Shown: piece after piece, positions 51,693 through 60,269 of the stretch
Layout: each line of letters begins with the position of its first letter
Position numbering within the stretch: the first letter of the stretch is position 1
Notes under the pieces: generated by a model
The model's input: only the letters and a program-made list of their open reading frames with translations
Told to the model about the DNA's origin: nothing
Database searches by the model: none
Assembly: GCA_963618495.1 (NCBI GenBank)
Contig: CAVESF010000002.1
Coordinates: 1 to 64,000, forward strand
DNA from: Apopatosoma sp963618495
Lineage (GTDB): Bacteria > Bacillota > Clostridia > Oscillospirales > CAG-272
Reading direction: 5' to 3'
Length of the DNA: 64,000 nucleotides
Translations under genes and position numbers: made by a program

Positions 51693-52787
51693 TTAAATAT
51701 CACTCTTGCGGCGGTTGCAATCTGCGCAAAGCATTTGACAGTTTTCCGGGATTGTCTTGCCGCCCTTGCTCCACGGGGTAATGTGGTCAGCCTGCATTTC
51801 TTCAATTTCAAAATGCTTGTCGCATTTCGGACAGATACCTTTCTGCCGTTCGTATGCAGTCCGCGCCATTTTAGGAGTAAACGCGCGAATGCTTAAATGC
51901 TTTTCGTTGCCGTCAAGCAGATATTCATAAATGCCTTTCTGATTGCTTACGTCCTCATCGTCAAGCAGTTCAACAATGCGCTTTTCATATGCTTTGGGGT
52001 CATGTGCGGCGGTGCCGTATTTGTTGTAGAAAATGCCCCAATCAAGCCCGGACATTAGCTTTTTACGGAATGTTGGGAATGTAGCCTTTACCCAATTTAT
52101 AACGGTTTGAAAATACAGCCACAGTTCATTGCAGTTCGTGTCATGTTGGTGCTGTGACATATAATCTTCAATTTCGATACCGTCACGGGCGGCAATCCAT
52201 TTGATAGCGGTTTCAAGGTAGTTTTGACGGATTGCGCTGCCGCTTAAATACTCGCCTGCAATCTGATATGCGGGGCATTGGCTTTTGCTGAAATACTTCT
52301 TTGCTTCGGTCAGCCATTCGCCCGTATAGATCGCGTTTCTTAATTCCTGCGCGGTTAGCTGTTCGCCTGCAATATTGATGATCTTGAACCAGTCAAGTTT
52401 TTCTTTGTCTGTACCCTCGCAAATGTAAATCATCAGCTTATAGTCAAGAATCTGTTCTTGCTCTGTGTCGGTCAGATTGTGAAAAGCTAAATGATCTATT
52501 GAAAAATCGCCGTTGACGTATTGGCAAATACTGATTGTCCTTTGCTGTCCGTCAAGCAGTTCAAAGTTGCCGTTATCGCCCTTTACCCAATACATAACGT
52601 TCAAAGGGAATTGCTTTGTAATGGTTCGGATAACTTCATCACGCTGTTTGTCTTTGTAAATGAATTCACGCTGAAAGGCGGGGCGAATGTTCAGCTTGCC
52701 GCCGTACCCTACAACGCCGTTTTCTGCGCTGTCCACATATCCGGCAACAACGTCACGGACAGGGACTTCATGCAGATCAATTTTCAT
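51693..52787 (-). CDS. DUF262 - HNH nuclease protein
   Basis: A 364-residue protein. The N-terminal DUF262 (ParB/sulfiredoxin-like) part shows IRPAFQREFIYKDKQRDEVI and LLDGQQRTIS, a motif linked to NTP use in GmrSD-type restriction enzymes. The C-terminal HNH nuclease (about 318-364) has CPKC, ADHITPWSKGG, and CADCNRRKS, so the zinc Cys pairs and catalytic His are present. It overlaps the adenine methyltransferase gene by 11 nt. In the stretches read, Ile is ATT or ATC with no ATA, unlike neighbours, which points to transfer. Likely the restriction half of a modification-linked defence module. Confidence 0.88.
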   Translation of the reverse strand: MKIDLHEVPVRDVVAGYVDSAENGVVGYGGKLNIRPAFQREFIYKDKQRDEVIRTITKQFPLNVMYWVKGDNGNFELLDGQQRTISICQYVNGDFSIDHLAFHNLTDTEQEQILDYKLMIYICEGTDKEKLDWFKIINIAGEQLTAQELRNAIYTGEWLTEAKKYFSKSQCPAYQIAGEYLSGSAIRQNYLETAIKWIAARDGIEIEDYMSQHQHDTNCNELWLYFQTVINWVKATFPTFRKKLMSGLDWGIFYNKYGTAAHDPKAYEKRIVELLDDEDVSNQKGIYEYLLDGNEKHLSIRAFTPKMARTAYERQKGICPKCDKHFEIEEMQADHITPWSKGGKTIPENCQMLCADCNRRKSDI

Positions 52788-53868
52788 TTGTATTCACCTG
52801 CTTTCGTTGTATTAGTACACGGGCATAAAGTTGCTTACCGTTCAGTATGGCTTTTGCAAAATCATATTCATTTGCGCTGCCGCTGTTAAGAACGCCAACA
52901 ATAGAAAATTGTTTCGGATTGTGCTTTGTCATAAAAGTAATAGGCACACCAATAACCCCGTAATAGTCACATGGAATATCTGCCGTTTTACTGACTTCTA
53001 TTGCGTCGAAATTATCATATTTCGGATATTTTTCCGGCGTGTATTGCCTAAATAACGTCATATCTTCATGACGGCGTTCTGTATCAAGGTTTGTATACCA
53101 ACAGATATTTCCCATTCTGCGCCATTTTTGCCCGTTTTCATCAATCTTAAAATCTGTTTTCTTTTCCTCGTAACTGTCAGGAACCTTGAACCAATAATGC
53201 CCACTATTACAGCCGAGCCATACCTTATCAGTCATAAATAAAGGTAAAATTTCTTTGTATTTTACAGCGTTCAGATTTCCGATAATTAGGAAATTTTTGT
53301 TATGCGCAATTAACAGTGCCATATAATCACGGAACAGTGAAAAGGGCGGGTTAGTTACTACAATATCGGCTTCTTTCAGCAGTTCAACGCATTCAGGACT
53401 GCGAAAATCGCCGTCCCCGTCAAGCAGGGTCATTGTATTTTTCTTGTTGCGCATAAGATATTCAACGTCTGCAAGGTCTATGCGCCCGTCCCCGTTTTCG
53501 TCTGTGACTTCGGTTATTTCCACCTTATAGGGCTTGCGTTCGCTTTCTTCCTGCACCGGGGTGCTGTTTGCAGACGGCACAAAGGAAAGCTGCCCGCCGT
53601 TATCAACGTAATATTGAAATTCCTTGCCCGTTACGGGTGATGCAGCAAAACAAGTTGTTATTAGTTTTTTCAAACCCAAAGCATTGAAGTTCATTGCAAA
53701 GTATTTGAAAAAATTGCTTTCGTATGGATCATCACAATTACAAAGGACAGTTTTGCCCTTGAAATGGTGTCTGTAATGCTTCAATTCGCTTTCTACAAGT
53801 GAAAGCTGTGTATAAAATTCGTCCTGCTTGTTTCGTGCAGAATCGTTTAGGTTGCTATTTCCTGCCAT
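52777..53868 (-). CDS. EcoRI-family adenine-specific DNA methyltransferase
   Basis: A 363-residue protein resembling the EcoRI methylase family. Motifs: NCDDPYESNFFKYFA (about 44-58), the catalytic motif NPPF (Asn173 to Phe176) in VVTNPPFSLFRDYM, and later FLIIGNLNAVKYKEI. It would transfer a methyl group to N6 of adenine in a specific site. Odd feature: residues 123-134 read DENGDGRIDLAD, a calcium-loop (EF-hand/dockerin-like) pattern in an inserted segment. It starts 1 nt after a broken HTH frame and is coupled to the DUF262-HNH gene. Confidence 0.88.
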   Translation of the reverse strand: MAGNSNLNDSARNKQDEFYTQLSLVESELKHYRHHFKGKTVLCNCDDPYESNFFKYFAMNFNALGLKKLITTCFAASPVTGKEFQYYVDNGGQLSFVPSANSTPVQEESERKPYKVEITEVTDENGDGRIDLADVEYLMRNKKNTMTLLDGDGDFRSPECVELLKEADIVVTNPPFSLFRDYMALLIAHNKNFLIIGNLNAVKYKEILPLFMTDKVWLGCNSGHYWFKVPDSYEEKKTDFKIDENGQKWRRMGNICWYTNLDTERRHEDMTLFRQYTPEKYPKYDNFDAIEVSKTADIPCDYYGVIGVPITFMTKHNPKQFSIVGVLNSGSANEYDFAKAILNGKQLYARVLIQRKQVNTNEN

Positions 53869-53869
53869 A

Positions 53870-53994
53870 TTATTCGCCGCCTTTCTTAATTTCTACAATA
53901 TCGTCAAGCCCGCAATTCAAGGCGGTTGCAATCTTTGCAAGACTATCAATTGCGACAGGTTCGCCCTTTTTTCATTCGGCTTTTGCCATGATTT
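53870..53994 (-). pseudogene. Truncated XRE/HTH regulator at the front of the methyltransferase module
   Basis: The frame just before the methyltransferase gene reads KKGEPVAIDSLAKIATALN and CGLDDIVEIKKGGE, the second half of a small HTH regulator of the type that often leads such modules. Going upstream it meets an in-frame TGA (53972-53974), a few more residues (KIMAKAE), and then the stop codon of the leucine-rich-repeat protein gene. The DNA-binding first half is gone. The rightward homology ends at the junction. Confidence 0.6.
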
Positions 53995-56418
53995 TTATTT
54001 TTCTTTCAGAGGGCTCCATGTGTAATATTCGCGCCTTGAGAACTGCTCGGCAAACGAGCCTGCCATTCCTTTTACCGTGAGATAGCGGAAGCGATAAGCC
54101 GTAGTTTCATTGCCTGAGGAATCTGTTCCCGTGACCTTGGAAACGAATGCCTTGGTTGAGACCACTTCCACACTCTCGGGAAGCGTGACGGAATTTATAA
54201 GATATTTATTGAAGAATTTGAAATCATGGATTCTCTTTACCGTATCGGGAAAAACGATATCGGAGGACATGCCGTTATACTGGATGAGGATTCCGTCGCC
54301 TGCGACGATGAAATCTTCCTTATTATCCTTGAGCCACGGCGTCTCATAGAAAGCATTTTCGCCGATGTAGGCGGTATTTTTCGGAATATCAATCCCGGCA
54401 AGACGTCTGCACTCATAGAAGGCATAATCCGCGATGATACGCAGGCTCTCAGGCAGAGAGATGCTTGTCAGCTTATTGCACTGATAGAAAACATTAGAGC
54501 CGATATATGAGAGATTGCCTGCCTCAAAAGTCACGCTTGAAAGCGCGCCGCATTCGGCAAATGCACCGTCCTCTATGCGTTCGATGCGGGCGGGAATTAC
54601 CACGCTCTCGATGGAATCGCAGGTGCGGTAAGCATATGCGGGAACAGAGGTGTTTTCGCTGCCGAGCACGAAATCGCGGAGGTTTCTACAGCCGCTGAAA
54701 GCAAACTGCGAAATCCTGCGAAGCTCGGAGAACTTCGGTACATTCACAAGCGAGGTGCAACCGGCAAAAGCGGACTGACCTATCGCCGTGATGCTGTCTG
54801 CAAGCACTACATCAGTGAGCTTGGTGCAGTTTTCAAATGTATTTGCGGGGATTTCGTCTATTTTGCAGAGAAGCTCGACCTTTGTCACATTCGTATCGAA
54901 AAGTATGCCTCTGCCGAGGGATTTTACCGTCGCGGGGACTGTAAACGATGTGAATTTATCGCAGTTGCCGAAAGCATAATTGCCGATGGAAGTGAGCGCC
55001 TCGGGGACGGTGAAATCGGCAAGCTCATTGCAGTTATAGAGCGCATATGCGCCGATGGATTCAAGATTCGGCGATACGGACAAGTCGGAAAGGGCGATGC
55101 ATCCCGAGAAAATATATGCGGAAAGGCTCTTTGCCGCAGGGATGTCGGCTTTTTTCAGCGCGGAGCATGAAGCAAAGGCGAAAATGCCGATATCGGGAGT
55201 ATTCGGGAACGATATTTCCGTAAGAGAGGTGCACGAACTGAAAGCATATGAGCCTATTTTACGGAGAGCCGGATAAGAAACGATTTTTGCGAGCGCATTG
55301 CAGTTATAAAAGGCAAACTGTGATATCTCGGTAACGCCCTCGGGAAGATCTATCTCGGCGAGTGCCTTGCATCCGTCAAAGGTGCCTATCGGAACGACTG
55401 TCATATCGGAGGGCAGGGTAGCTTTCTTGAGATAGGGACAGTTTTTGAAAACGGAAGTGCCGAGCGAAACGCCTGCGGGAAGCTCTATCTCGGCAAGCGG
55501 GGTGGAGCAGAAAGCGAAGCTTTCTATCGTTTTAAGCGAGGAGGGAATCTTCATTTCTGTGATATCGGATGCATAGAATGCGCTGCCGCCGATGGAGATA
55601 ACTCCCTCGGGAAGATTTATCTTTTTGAGCACGGCGCCGGTAAAAGCACCCTCGCCGATATTTTTCACGCCTGCGGGAACGGAATATTCGCCGCTATTGA
55701 TGCGCTTGCCCATAGGATAGGAGATAAGCTTTTCCATATCGCGCGAGAAAAGCACACCGTCAACCGATGTATAGGCTGTATTTGCGGAATTTACCTCAAA
55801 GGCATTTACCTTGCCGCAACCTGCAAAGGCACCGTAGCCGATGTCGGTAAGCGACGCGGGAATGACTGCGGAGAAAGCATCCGCGCTTGTTCCGCAGTTA
55901 TAAAAAGCATGGGAACCGAGCGATGCGAGAGAGGAAAGCCCGGATATATCAAAGGCAAAAGCGGAGCATCCGGAAAATGCGCTGTCCTCTATGGTTTTCA
56001 GGGAAGAGGGGAAAGCGAAGTTTTTCAGCGCCGTACAGCCGTAAAAGGCATCGGCAGCTATAGTCTCGAGCCCGTCTTTTACAAAGCGGACGCTTTCAAG
56101 CTTGGTACAGCCTGCGAAAGCGCCGTTTCCGATGGTTTTCACATTGCCGGAAAGCTCTATTTCGGCAACGGAAGTATTGCCGGCGAAGGCACCGGCACCG
56201 ATGGCGACAACGGTATATCTGCCGTCAATTTTATTTATTGACACCGAGGTCTCCTTGCCATTGTAGGCGGTGATTGTAGCCCTCTTGCTGCTGTCGAGCG
56301 TGAACTCATACAGGCTGTTTGTGCTGGTCTGCGTATCGTCTGCGAAAAGCGGAACTATACTGCAGAGAAGCAGGAGAGCGATGAGCATTATTGCTGAAAA
56401 GCCGATAGTTTTTTTCAT
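53995..56418 (-). CDS. BspA-like leucine-rich-repeat secreted protein
   Basis: An 807-residue secreted protein. A signal peptide (1 to about 26, ending PLFA) is followed by about thirty LRR_5/BspA-type units of about 23 residues (for example IGNGAFAGCTKLESVRF, IGSYAFSSCTSLTEIS). They cover residues 50 to about 800. No sorting signal, lipobox or membrane anchor is seen at the end, so it is released or held by other means. BspA-like proteins bind host proteins or other cells. Its stop codon is 123 nt before the methyltransferase module, so the usual downstream region may have been lost. Confidence 0.9.
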   Translation of the reverse strand: MKKTIGFSAIMLIALLLLCSIVPLFADDTQTSTNSLYEFTLDSSKRATITAYNGKETSVSINKIDGRYTVVAIGAGAFAGNTSVAEIELSGNVKTIGNGAFAGCTKLESVRFVKDGLETIAADAFYGCTALKNFAFPSSLKTIEDSAFSGCSAFAFDISGLSSLASLGSHAFYNCGTSADAFSAVIPASLTDIGYGAFAGCGKVNAFEVNSANTAYTSVDGVLFSRDMEKLISYPMGKRINSGEYSVPAGVKNIGEGAFTGAVLKKINLPEGVISIGGSAFYASDITEMKIPSSLKTIESFAFCSTPLAEIELPAGVSLGTSVFKNCPYLKKATLPSDMTVVPIGTFDGCKALAEIDLPEGVTEISQFAFYNCNALAKIVSYPALRKIGSYAFSSCTSLTEISFPNTPDIGIFAFASCSALKKADIPAAKSLSAYIFSGCIALSDLSVSPNLESIGAYALYNCNELADFTVPEALTSIGNYAFGNCDKFTSFTVPATVKSLGRGILFDTNVTKVELLCKIDEIPANTFENCTKLTDVVLADSITAIGQSAFAGCTSLVNVPKFSELRRISQFAFSGCRNLRDFVLGSENTSVPAYAYRTCDSIESVVIPARIERIEDGAFAECGALSSVTFEAGNLSYIGSNVFYQCNKLTSISLPESLRIIADYAFYECRRLAGIDIPKNTAYIGENAFYETPWLKDNKEDFIVAGDGILIQYNGMSSDIVFPDTVKRIHDFKFFNKYLINSVTLPESVEVVSTKAFVSKVTGTDSSGNETTAYRFRYLTVKGMAGSFAEQFSRREYYTWSPLKEK

Positions 56419-56465
56419 TGCTTTTTTTGCCTTTCGTGATTTACTTTATAAAAATAGTTAAATAT

Positions 56466-56494
56466 ATAATATCATAAAATCCCGTGTTTTTCAA
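56466..56494 (-). promoter_or_regulatory. Promoter of the BspA-like gene
   Basis: TTGAAA (56489-56494), 17-nt spacer and TATTAT (56466-56471) on the minus strand, 48 nt before the ATG. Confidence 0.75.
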
Positions 56495-56529
56495 GTACCC
56501 AAAGCAGAATATATGTTTATAAATTGTAA

Positions 56530-56883
56530 CTATTGTCTTTTTGCGGCGAAAAATGTCTTTATTCCGCAGAGAGCGATAAGTGCGCCGAAAATCTTTTCAA
56601 GCAGTGTCACATCGGCATTTCTGACTGCGGCAAAGCCGAGAAAAGCTCCGCAAAAACCGAAAATGCCGCATATGAGCACCGTCTGAATGCGCAGCTTCCG
56701 CCGAAAAAAGTGGACGACGGCGGCGCACGCGGAGGACACGTTGAAAAACATGAGATTTATGCCTTGGGAAGTGACCTGCGGGATATTTCTGACAAGGCGC
56801 AGATAGAGTATCAGCAGACCTCCGCCGCCTACACCCGTGGCGGAAAGCGCCGCGGTGAGAAATGCGGCGAGGAAATCAAGCAT
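56530..56883 (-). CDS. TauE/SafE-family half transporter (second half)
   Basis: A 117-residue protein with about four helices. It carries the TauE repeat GVGGGGLLILYLRLV near the start and ends in LEKIFGALIALCGIKTFFAAKRQ. Full TauE/SafE exporters have about 250 residues and eight helices; this is half size. It lies 9 nt after a second half-size member, so the two probably form one transporter. The substrate is unknown (sulfite, sulfonates or other small anions in the family). Confidence 0.85.
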   Translation of the reverse strand: MLDFLAAFLTAALSATGVGGGGLLILYLRLVRNIPQVTSQGINLMFFNVSSACAAVVHFFRRKLRIQTVLICGIFGFCGAFLGFAAVRNADVTLLEKIFGALIALCGIKTFFAAKRQ

Positions 56884-56892
56884 ATGTGCCTC

Positions 56893-57288
56893 CTATTTGC
56901 GAAAAATCAGCGATATGCCGCCATAGACCATAATGGCGGCAAAAATTTTTTTGAGCAGAGAAGTTTTTATATAAGAGAGGGCGAAAGCGCCCGCGATACC
57001 GCCCAGCACGGCGGGAAGCATATAGGGAAGAGCGTCGGAAAACGAAAAAGCACCGGATGAGAAATACAGAAAAGCAGATGAGAGCGACATGATAAGCACG
57101 CTTATCACGGTCATCGCGAAGATATCCTTTGCATCGTATTCATCGTTTTGCGCATACATGCGGGAGAGCATGAAGTATATGACTATGCCGCCGCCCATTC
57201 CGAAAAGTCCGTTTATCGCGCCCGCGGCAAGCGAACCGAGCAGAAAAGGAAGTATTTTGCCAAGGCTTTTTCCGAGCTTTTGTATCAT
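56893..57288 (-). CDS. TauE/SafE-family half transporter (first half)
   Basis: A 131-residue protein with about four helices and the repeat motif AGAINGLFGMGGGIVIYFML, ending in SLLKKIFAAIMVYGGISLIFRK. Like its downstream partner it is half the normal TauE length. Both have proper starts (ATG with AGGAG-type sites), so this is a two-gene design and not a frameshift. The promoter is not clear; a weak -10 (TACAAT on the minus strand) lies near 57323. Confidence 0.85.
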   Translation of the reverse strand: MIQKLGKSLGKILPFLLGSLAAGAINGLFGMGGGIVIYFMLSRMYAQNDEYDAKDIFAMTVISVLIMSLSSAFLYFSSGAFSFSDALPYMLPAVLGGIAGAFALSYIKTSLLKKIFAAIMVYGGISLIFRK

Positions 57289-57323
57289 ATTTGACTTCGC
57301 TCCTTAATATTTTTATTTTAATA

Positions 57324-57352
57324 TTGTATTTTATAATATTTTGTGCTATAAT
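57324..57352 (+). promoter_or_regulatory. Promoter of the ftsK-mltG gene string
   Basis: TTGTAT (57324-57329), 17-nt spacer and TATAAT (57347-57352) with extended TGC, 115 nt before the ftsK start. Confidence 0.75.
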
Positions 57353-57467
57353 TATCCTGTTATACTATATATTGCGAAAGTCCGTCCGATTATCGCGGCG
57401 GTTATCATACGAATTCACGATTTCATATTGCCTTATGGCAAACGATTTTATGCAAGGAAGGTAAAAA

Positions 57468-60248
57468 ATGGCTGAAAACAGAAAAAAGAAACAAACGGCA
57501 CAAGAGGACGATTTCTTCGAATACGATGATGCTTTTACCGTCAATGAAGAGGATATGTCGGGCGCAAGGCGCAGAAGCGACCGCAAGCGCGGCGACAATG
57601 CCGAGCGCGGGACTGAGCGCGACACGGAAACGAGAAGAGGCGGCGCATCGGAGAGCGGTTCTTCGCGCGGAGCTTCCGATAAAGAGACGAGAGGCGACGC
57701 ATGCGCAGATGTGCGCACGGACGAGCGCAAAGGAAAGAGCGCAAAGAAGCCGAAAAAACCGAAAAAACCGAAAAAACCGAAAAAACCCGCAAATCCCTCA
57801 TCTGTCGGAAATCAGATAATAATAGCCGTGATGGCGGCGCTGGCGATATTCATCGGCGTCTGCTTTGCCGCGGCGGAGAAAGTCGGCGTTATCGGCGGAT
57901 TTATCTCCGAATTTCTGCCGGGAACATTCGGCGGAGCGGCACTGCTGATTCCTTTCCTGCTCCTAATCCACGCGCTATACTGGAAACGCGATACGGCAGC
58001 GGGACTGCGCCTTTTCAGGCTGATGTTCTCCTTTGCCGTGACGATACTTCTTTCGACACTGCTCCATGTGATTTTCGCGGCGGCAGGCTCCCTTCCCGTA
58101 GACGGGAAGATGGGCGTGCTCCTCAAGGATTTCTATCTGCAGGGCATCTCATATAAGGGCGGCGGTGTCGTCGGCGGTCTGCTCGGTACGCTCGGCGTGC
58201 GCGGCCTCGGCGTTCCCGGGGCGCTCATATTTTCGATACTTTTCCTTGTTATAGCCGTTATTCTTTTCCTCGGATATACTCCGGGTATAGTATGGCGCAG
58301 AGCGGTATTCTATATCATGCGCGCCGCAGAAAAAAAGAAAGCGGAAAAGCGCGCAAAGAAAGAGCAGGAGGAGAAAGCAAGAGCCGAGGCTGAAGCGGCA
58401 AAAGCCGCAGGTACAGCCATCGTCGTCCGCAAGGGTGGTATCGGTGAGGATATCCTCAGCGGAAACGGCATAACGGACGAGCCGAAAAAAGAAGAGTCCG
58501 AGACATACGATTTCTTCACACCCGAGCCCGAATCTGTACCTGCGCCCATTCCGCAGGATCCGAAATCCGAACCCGAACCTATAATCGAAAACATAATGCC
58601 CGTCAAGCGCACGAAGATAAAGAAGGAAGAAAAGCCGGAAAGCGATGTTCCCTCCGTTATCCTTGCGGGAGAGAACGGTTCTTCCGCGATAATCCCCGAG
58701 GAACCGCCTGTTCCCGAATATCAGTTTCCGCCGATAGAGCTTCTTGCATATAAGGAGCAGTCGGGCGGCGATTCGCAGAACGAAATGGCGGCGAATGCGC
58801 AGAAGATTGTTTCCACGCTCGGCGATTTCAATATAAGAACAAGAGTCATCGGCATTTCACGCGGTCCCGCCGTCACGCGCTATGAGATAGCACCCGAATC
58901 GGGAACAAAGGTTGCCGCCATAATGAACAGAACAGACGATATTTCGCTGAGCCTCGCTTCGGCGGTGCGTATCTCGGGCGTTATCCCCGGCAAGAGTGCC
59001 ATCGGTATCGAGGTGCCGAATAAGAATGTTTCCATAGTTTATCTGCGCACGCTTATCGACAGCGATGACTTCCGCAATGCCAAGAGCAAGGTCACTGCCG
59101 CGCTCGGCATAGATATCACAGGCAAGAATATACTTTTCGATATAGCGAAAATGCCGCACCTGCTTATTGCGGGTGCCACAGGTATGGGTAAATCCGTATG
59201 TATGAATTCGCTCATCATAAGTATTCTCTATAAGGCAAAGCCGGACGAAGTAAAATTTATCTTCATCGACCCGAAAAAGGTTGAATTCAATATGTATAAC
59301 GGAATACCGCATCTGCTCGTGCCGGTTGTTTTCGACCCGAAGAAGGCGGCAGGCGCTCTCCACTGGGCTGTGACCGAGATGGAGCGCAGATATGATATTC
59401 TCGAAGCAACGGGCAAGCGCAATCTCACGCAGTACAACGAGGCGATAAAGGACGATCCGACGGCTGAGAAGCTGCCGCAGATAGTCATTTTCATAGATGA
59501 GCTTGCAGACCTGATGCTCACGGCGCCCGACGATGTGGAAACTTCCATAAACCGTATCGCGGCAAAGGCGCGTGCGGCAGGCATGCACCTGATAATCGGT
59601 ACGCAGCGTCCTTCCGTCGATGTCATCACTGGTACTATCAAGGCAAATATCCCATCCCGTATCGCCTGCACGGTTTCCTCCATGCAGGACTCGAGAACGA
59701 TACTCGATATGGGCGGCGCGGAAAAGCTGATAGGACGCGGCGATATGCTCTTCTCACCGATAGGATCCATGTCGCCCACGAGAGTGCAGGGCGCATATGT
59801 TGACGAGCCGGAGATACTGAAGGTAGTAGACTTCTTAAAGAATCAGGAATGCTTCGAAAACAACGAGACTTACAGCCGTGAGATAAGCGAAAAGATAGAA
59901 AAAGAAGCGGCGCGTTGCGGTCAGAAGAAAGGAAGCGGAGCGGGACTTGCCGCGGCTTCTTCCGACGGAGACGGCGATGACAAGGCTGACCCGATGCTCG
60001 ACAGCGCGATAAAGCTTGCCATAGAGAGCGGCAAAATTTCCACATCGCTTATCCAGCGCAAGCTTTCGCTCGGCTTCGGCAGAGCGGCAAAGCTTATCGA
60101 CATCATGGAGCAGAAAGGCATTGTCAGCGCGCCTGACGGACAAAAGCCGAGAAATGTTCTTATCACATATGACCAGTATCTGGAAATGAGCATGCAGAAT
60201 CCGCCATCTCAATCGGATGAGAGCGAAGCGGGCGATGAACCATGGTGA
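57468..60248 (+). CDS. FtsK/SpoIIIE DNA translocase
   Basis: A 926-residue translocase. A charged start with a Lys-Pro repeat (about 95-107) is followed by four helices (about 115-270), an acidic linker, and the motor domain. The Walker A motif is GATGMGKS (569-576), and the Walker B region is IVIFIDELADLML. A C-terminal gamma winged helix (about 850-915: DSAIKLAIESGKISTSLIQRKLSLGFGRAAKLID) reads chromosome polarity. It pumps DNA through the septum at division or sporulation. Whether FtsK- or SpoIIIE-type cannot be told from sequence alone. Confidence 0.94.
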   Translation: MAENRKKKQTAQEDDFFEYDDAFTVNEEDMSGARRRSDRKRGDNAERGTERDTETRRGGASESGSSRGASDKETRGDACADVRTDERKGKSAKKPKKPKKPKKPKKPANPSSVGNQIIIAVMAALAIFIGVCFAAAEKVGVIGGFISEFLPGTFGGAALLIPFLLLIHALYWKRDTAAGLRLFRLMFSFAVTILLSTLLHVIFAAAGSLPVDGKMGVLLKDFYLQGISYKGGGVVGGLLGTLGVRGLGVPGALIFSILFLVIAVILFLGYTPGIVWRRAVFYIMRAAEKKKAEKRAKKEQEEKARAEAEAAKAAGTAIVVRKGGIGEDILSGNGITDEPKKEESETYDFFTPEPESVPAPIPQDPKSEPEPIIENIMPVKRTKIKKEEKPESDVPSVILAGENGSSAIIPEEPPVPEYQFPPIELLAYKEQSGGDSQNEMAANAQKIVSTLGDFNIRTRVIGISRGPAVTRYEIAPESGTKVAAIMNRTDDISLSLASAVRISGVIPGKSAIGIEVPNKNVSIVYLRTLIDSDDFRNAKSKVTAALGIDITGKNILFDIAKMPHLLIAGATGMGKSVCMNSLIISILYKAKPDEVKFIFIDPKKVEFNMYNGIPHLLVPVVFDPKKAAGALHWAVTEMERRYDILEATGKRNLTQYNEAIKDDPTAEKLPQIVIFIDELADLMLTAPDDVETSINRIAAKARAAGMHLIIGTQRPSVDVITGTIKANIPSRIACTVSSMQDSRTILDMGGAEKLIGRGDMLFSPIGSMSPTRVQGAYVDEPEILKVVDFLKNQECFENNETYSREISEKIEKEAARCGQKKGSGAGLAAASSDGDGDDKADPMLDSAIKLAIESGKISTSLIQRKLSLGFGRAAKLIDIMEQKGIVSAPDGQKPRNVLITYDQYLEMSMQNPPSQSDESEAGDEPW
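57750..57785 (+). repeat. Four tandem 9-bp units within ftsK
   Basis: CCGAAAAAA is repeated four times without error and encodes a Pro-Lys-Lys repeat in the cytoplasmic start of the translocase. Such a repeat can change length by slippage in whole 3-codon steps. Confidence 0.9.
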
Positions 60249-60269
60249 TGCTACGGGAGGTAAAGATTT

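Noticed and set aside
57750..57785. CRISPR-like or regulatory repeat
   Set aside because: The 9-bp units are in frame within ftsK and encode a Lys/Pro linker. No CRISPR array was seen anywhere in the window.
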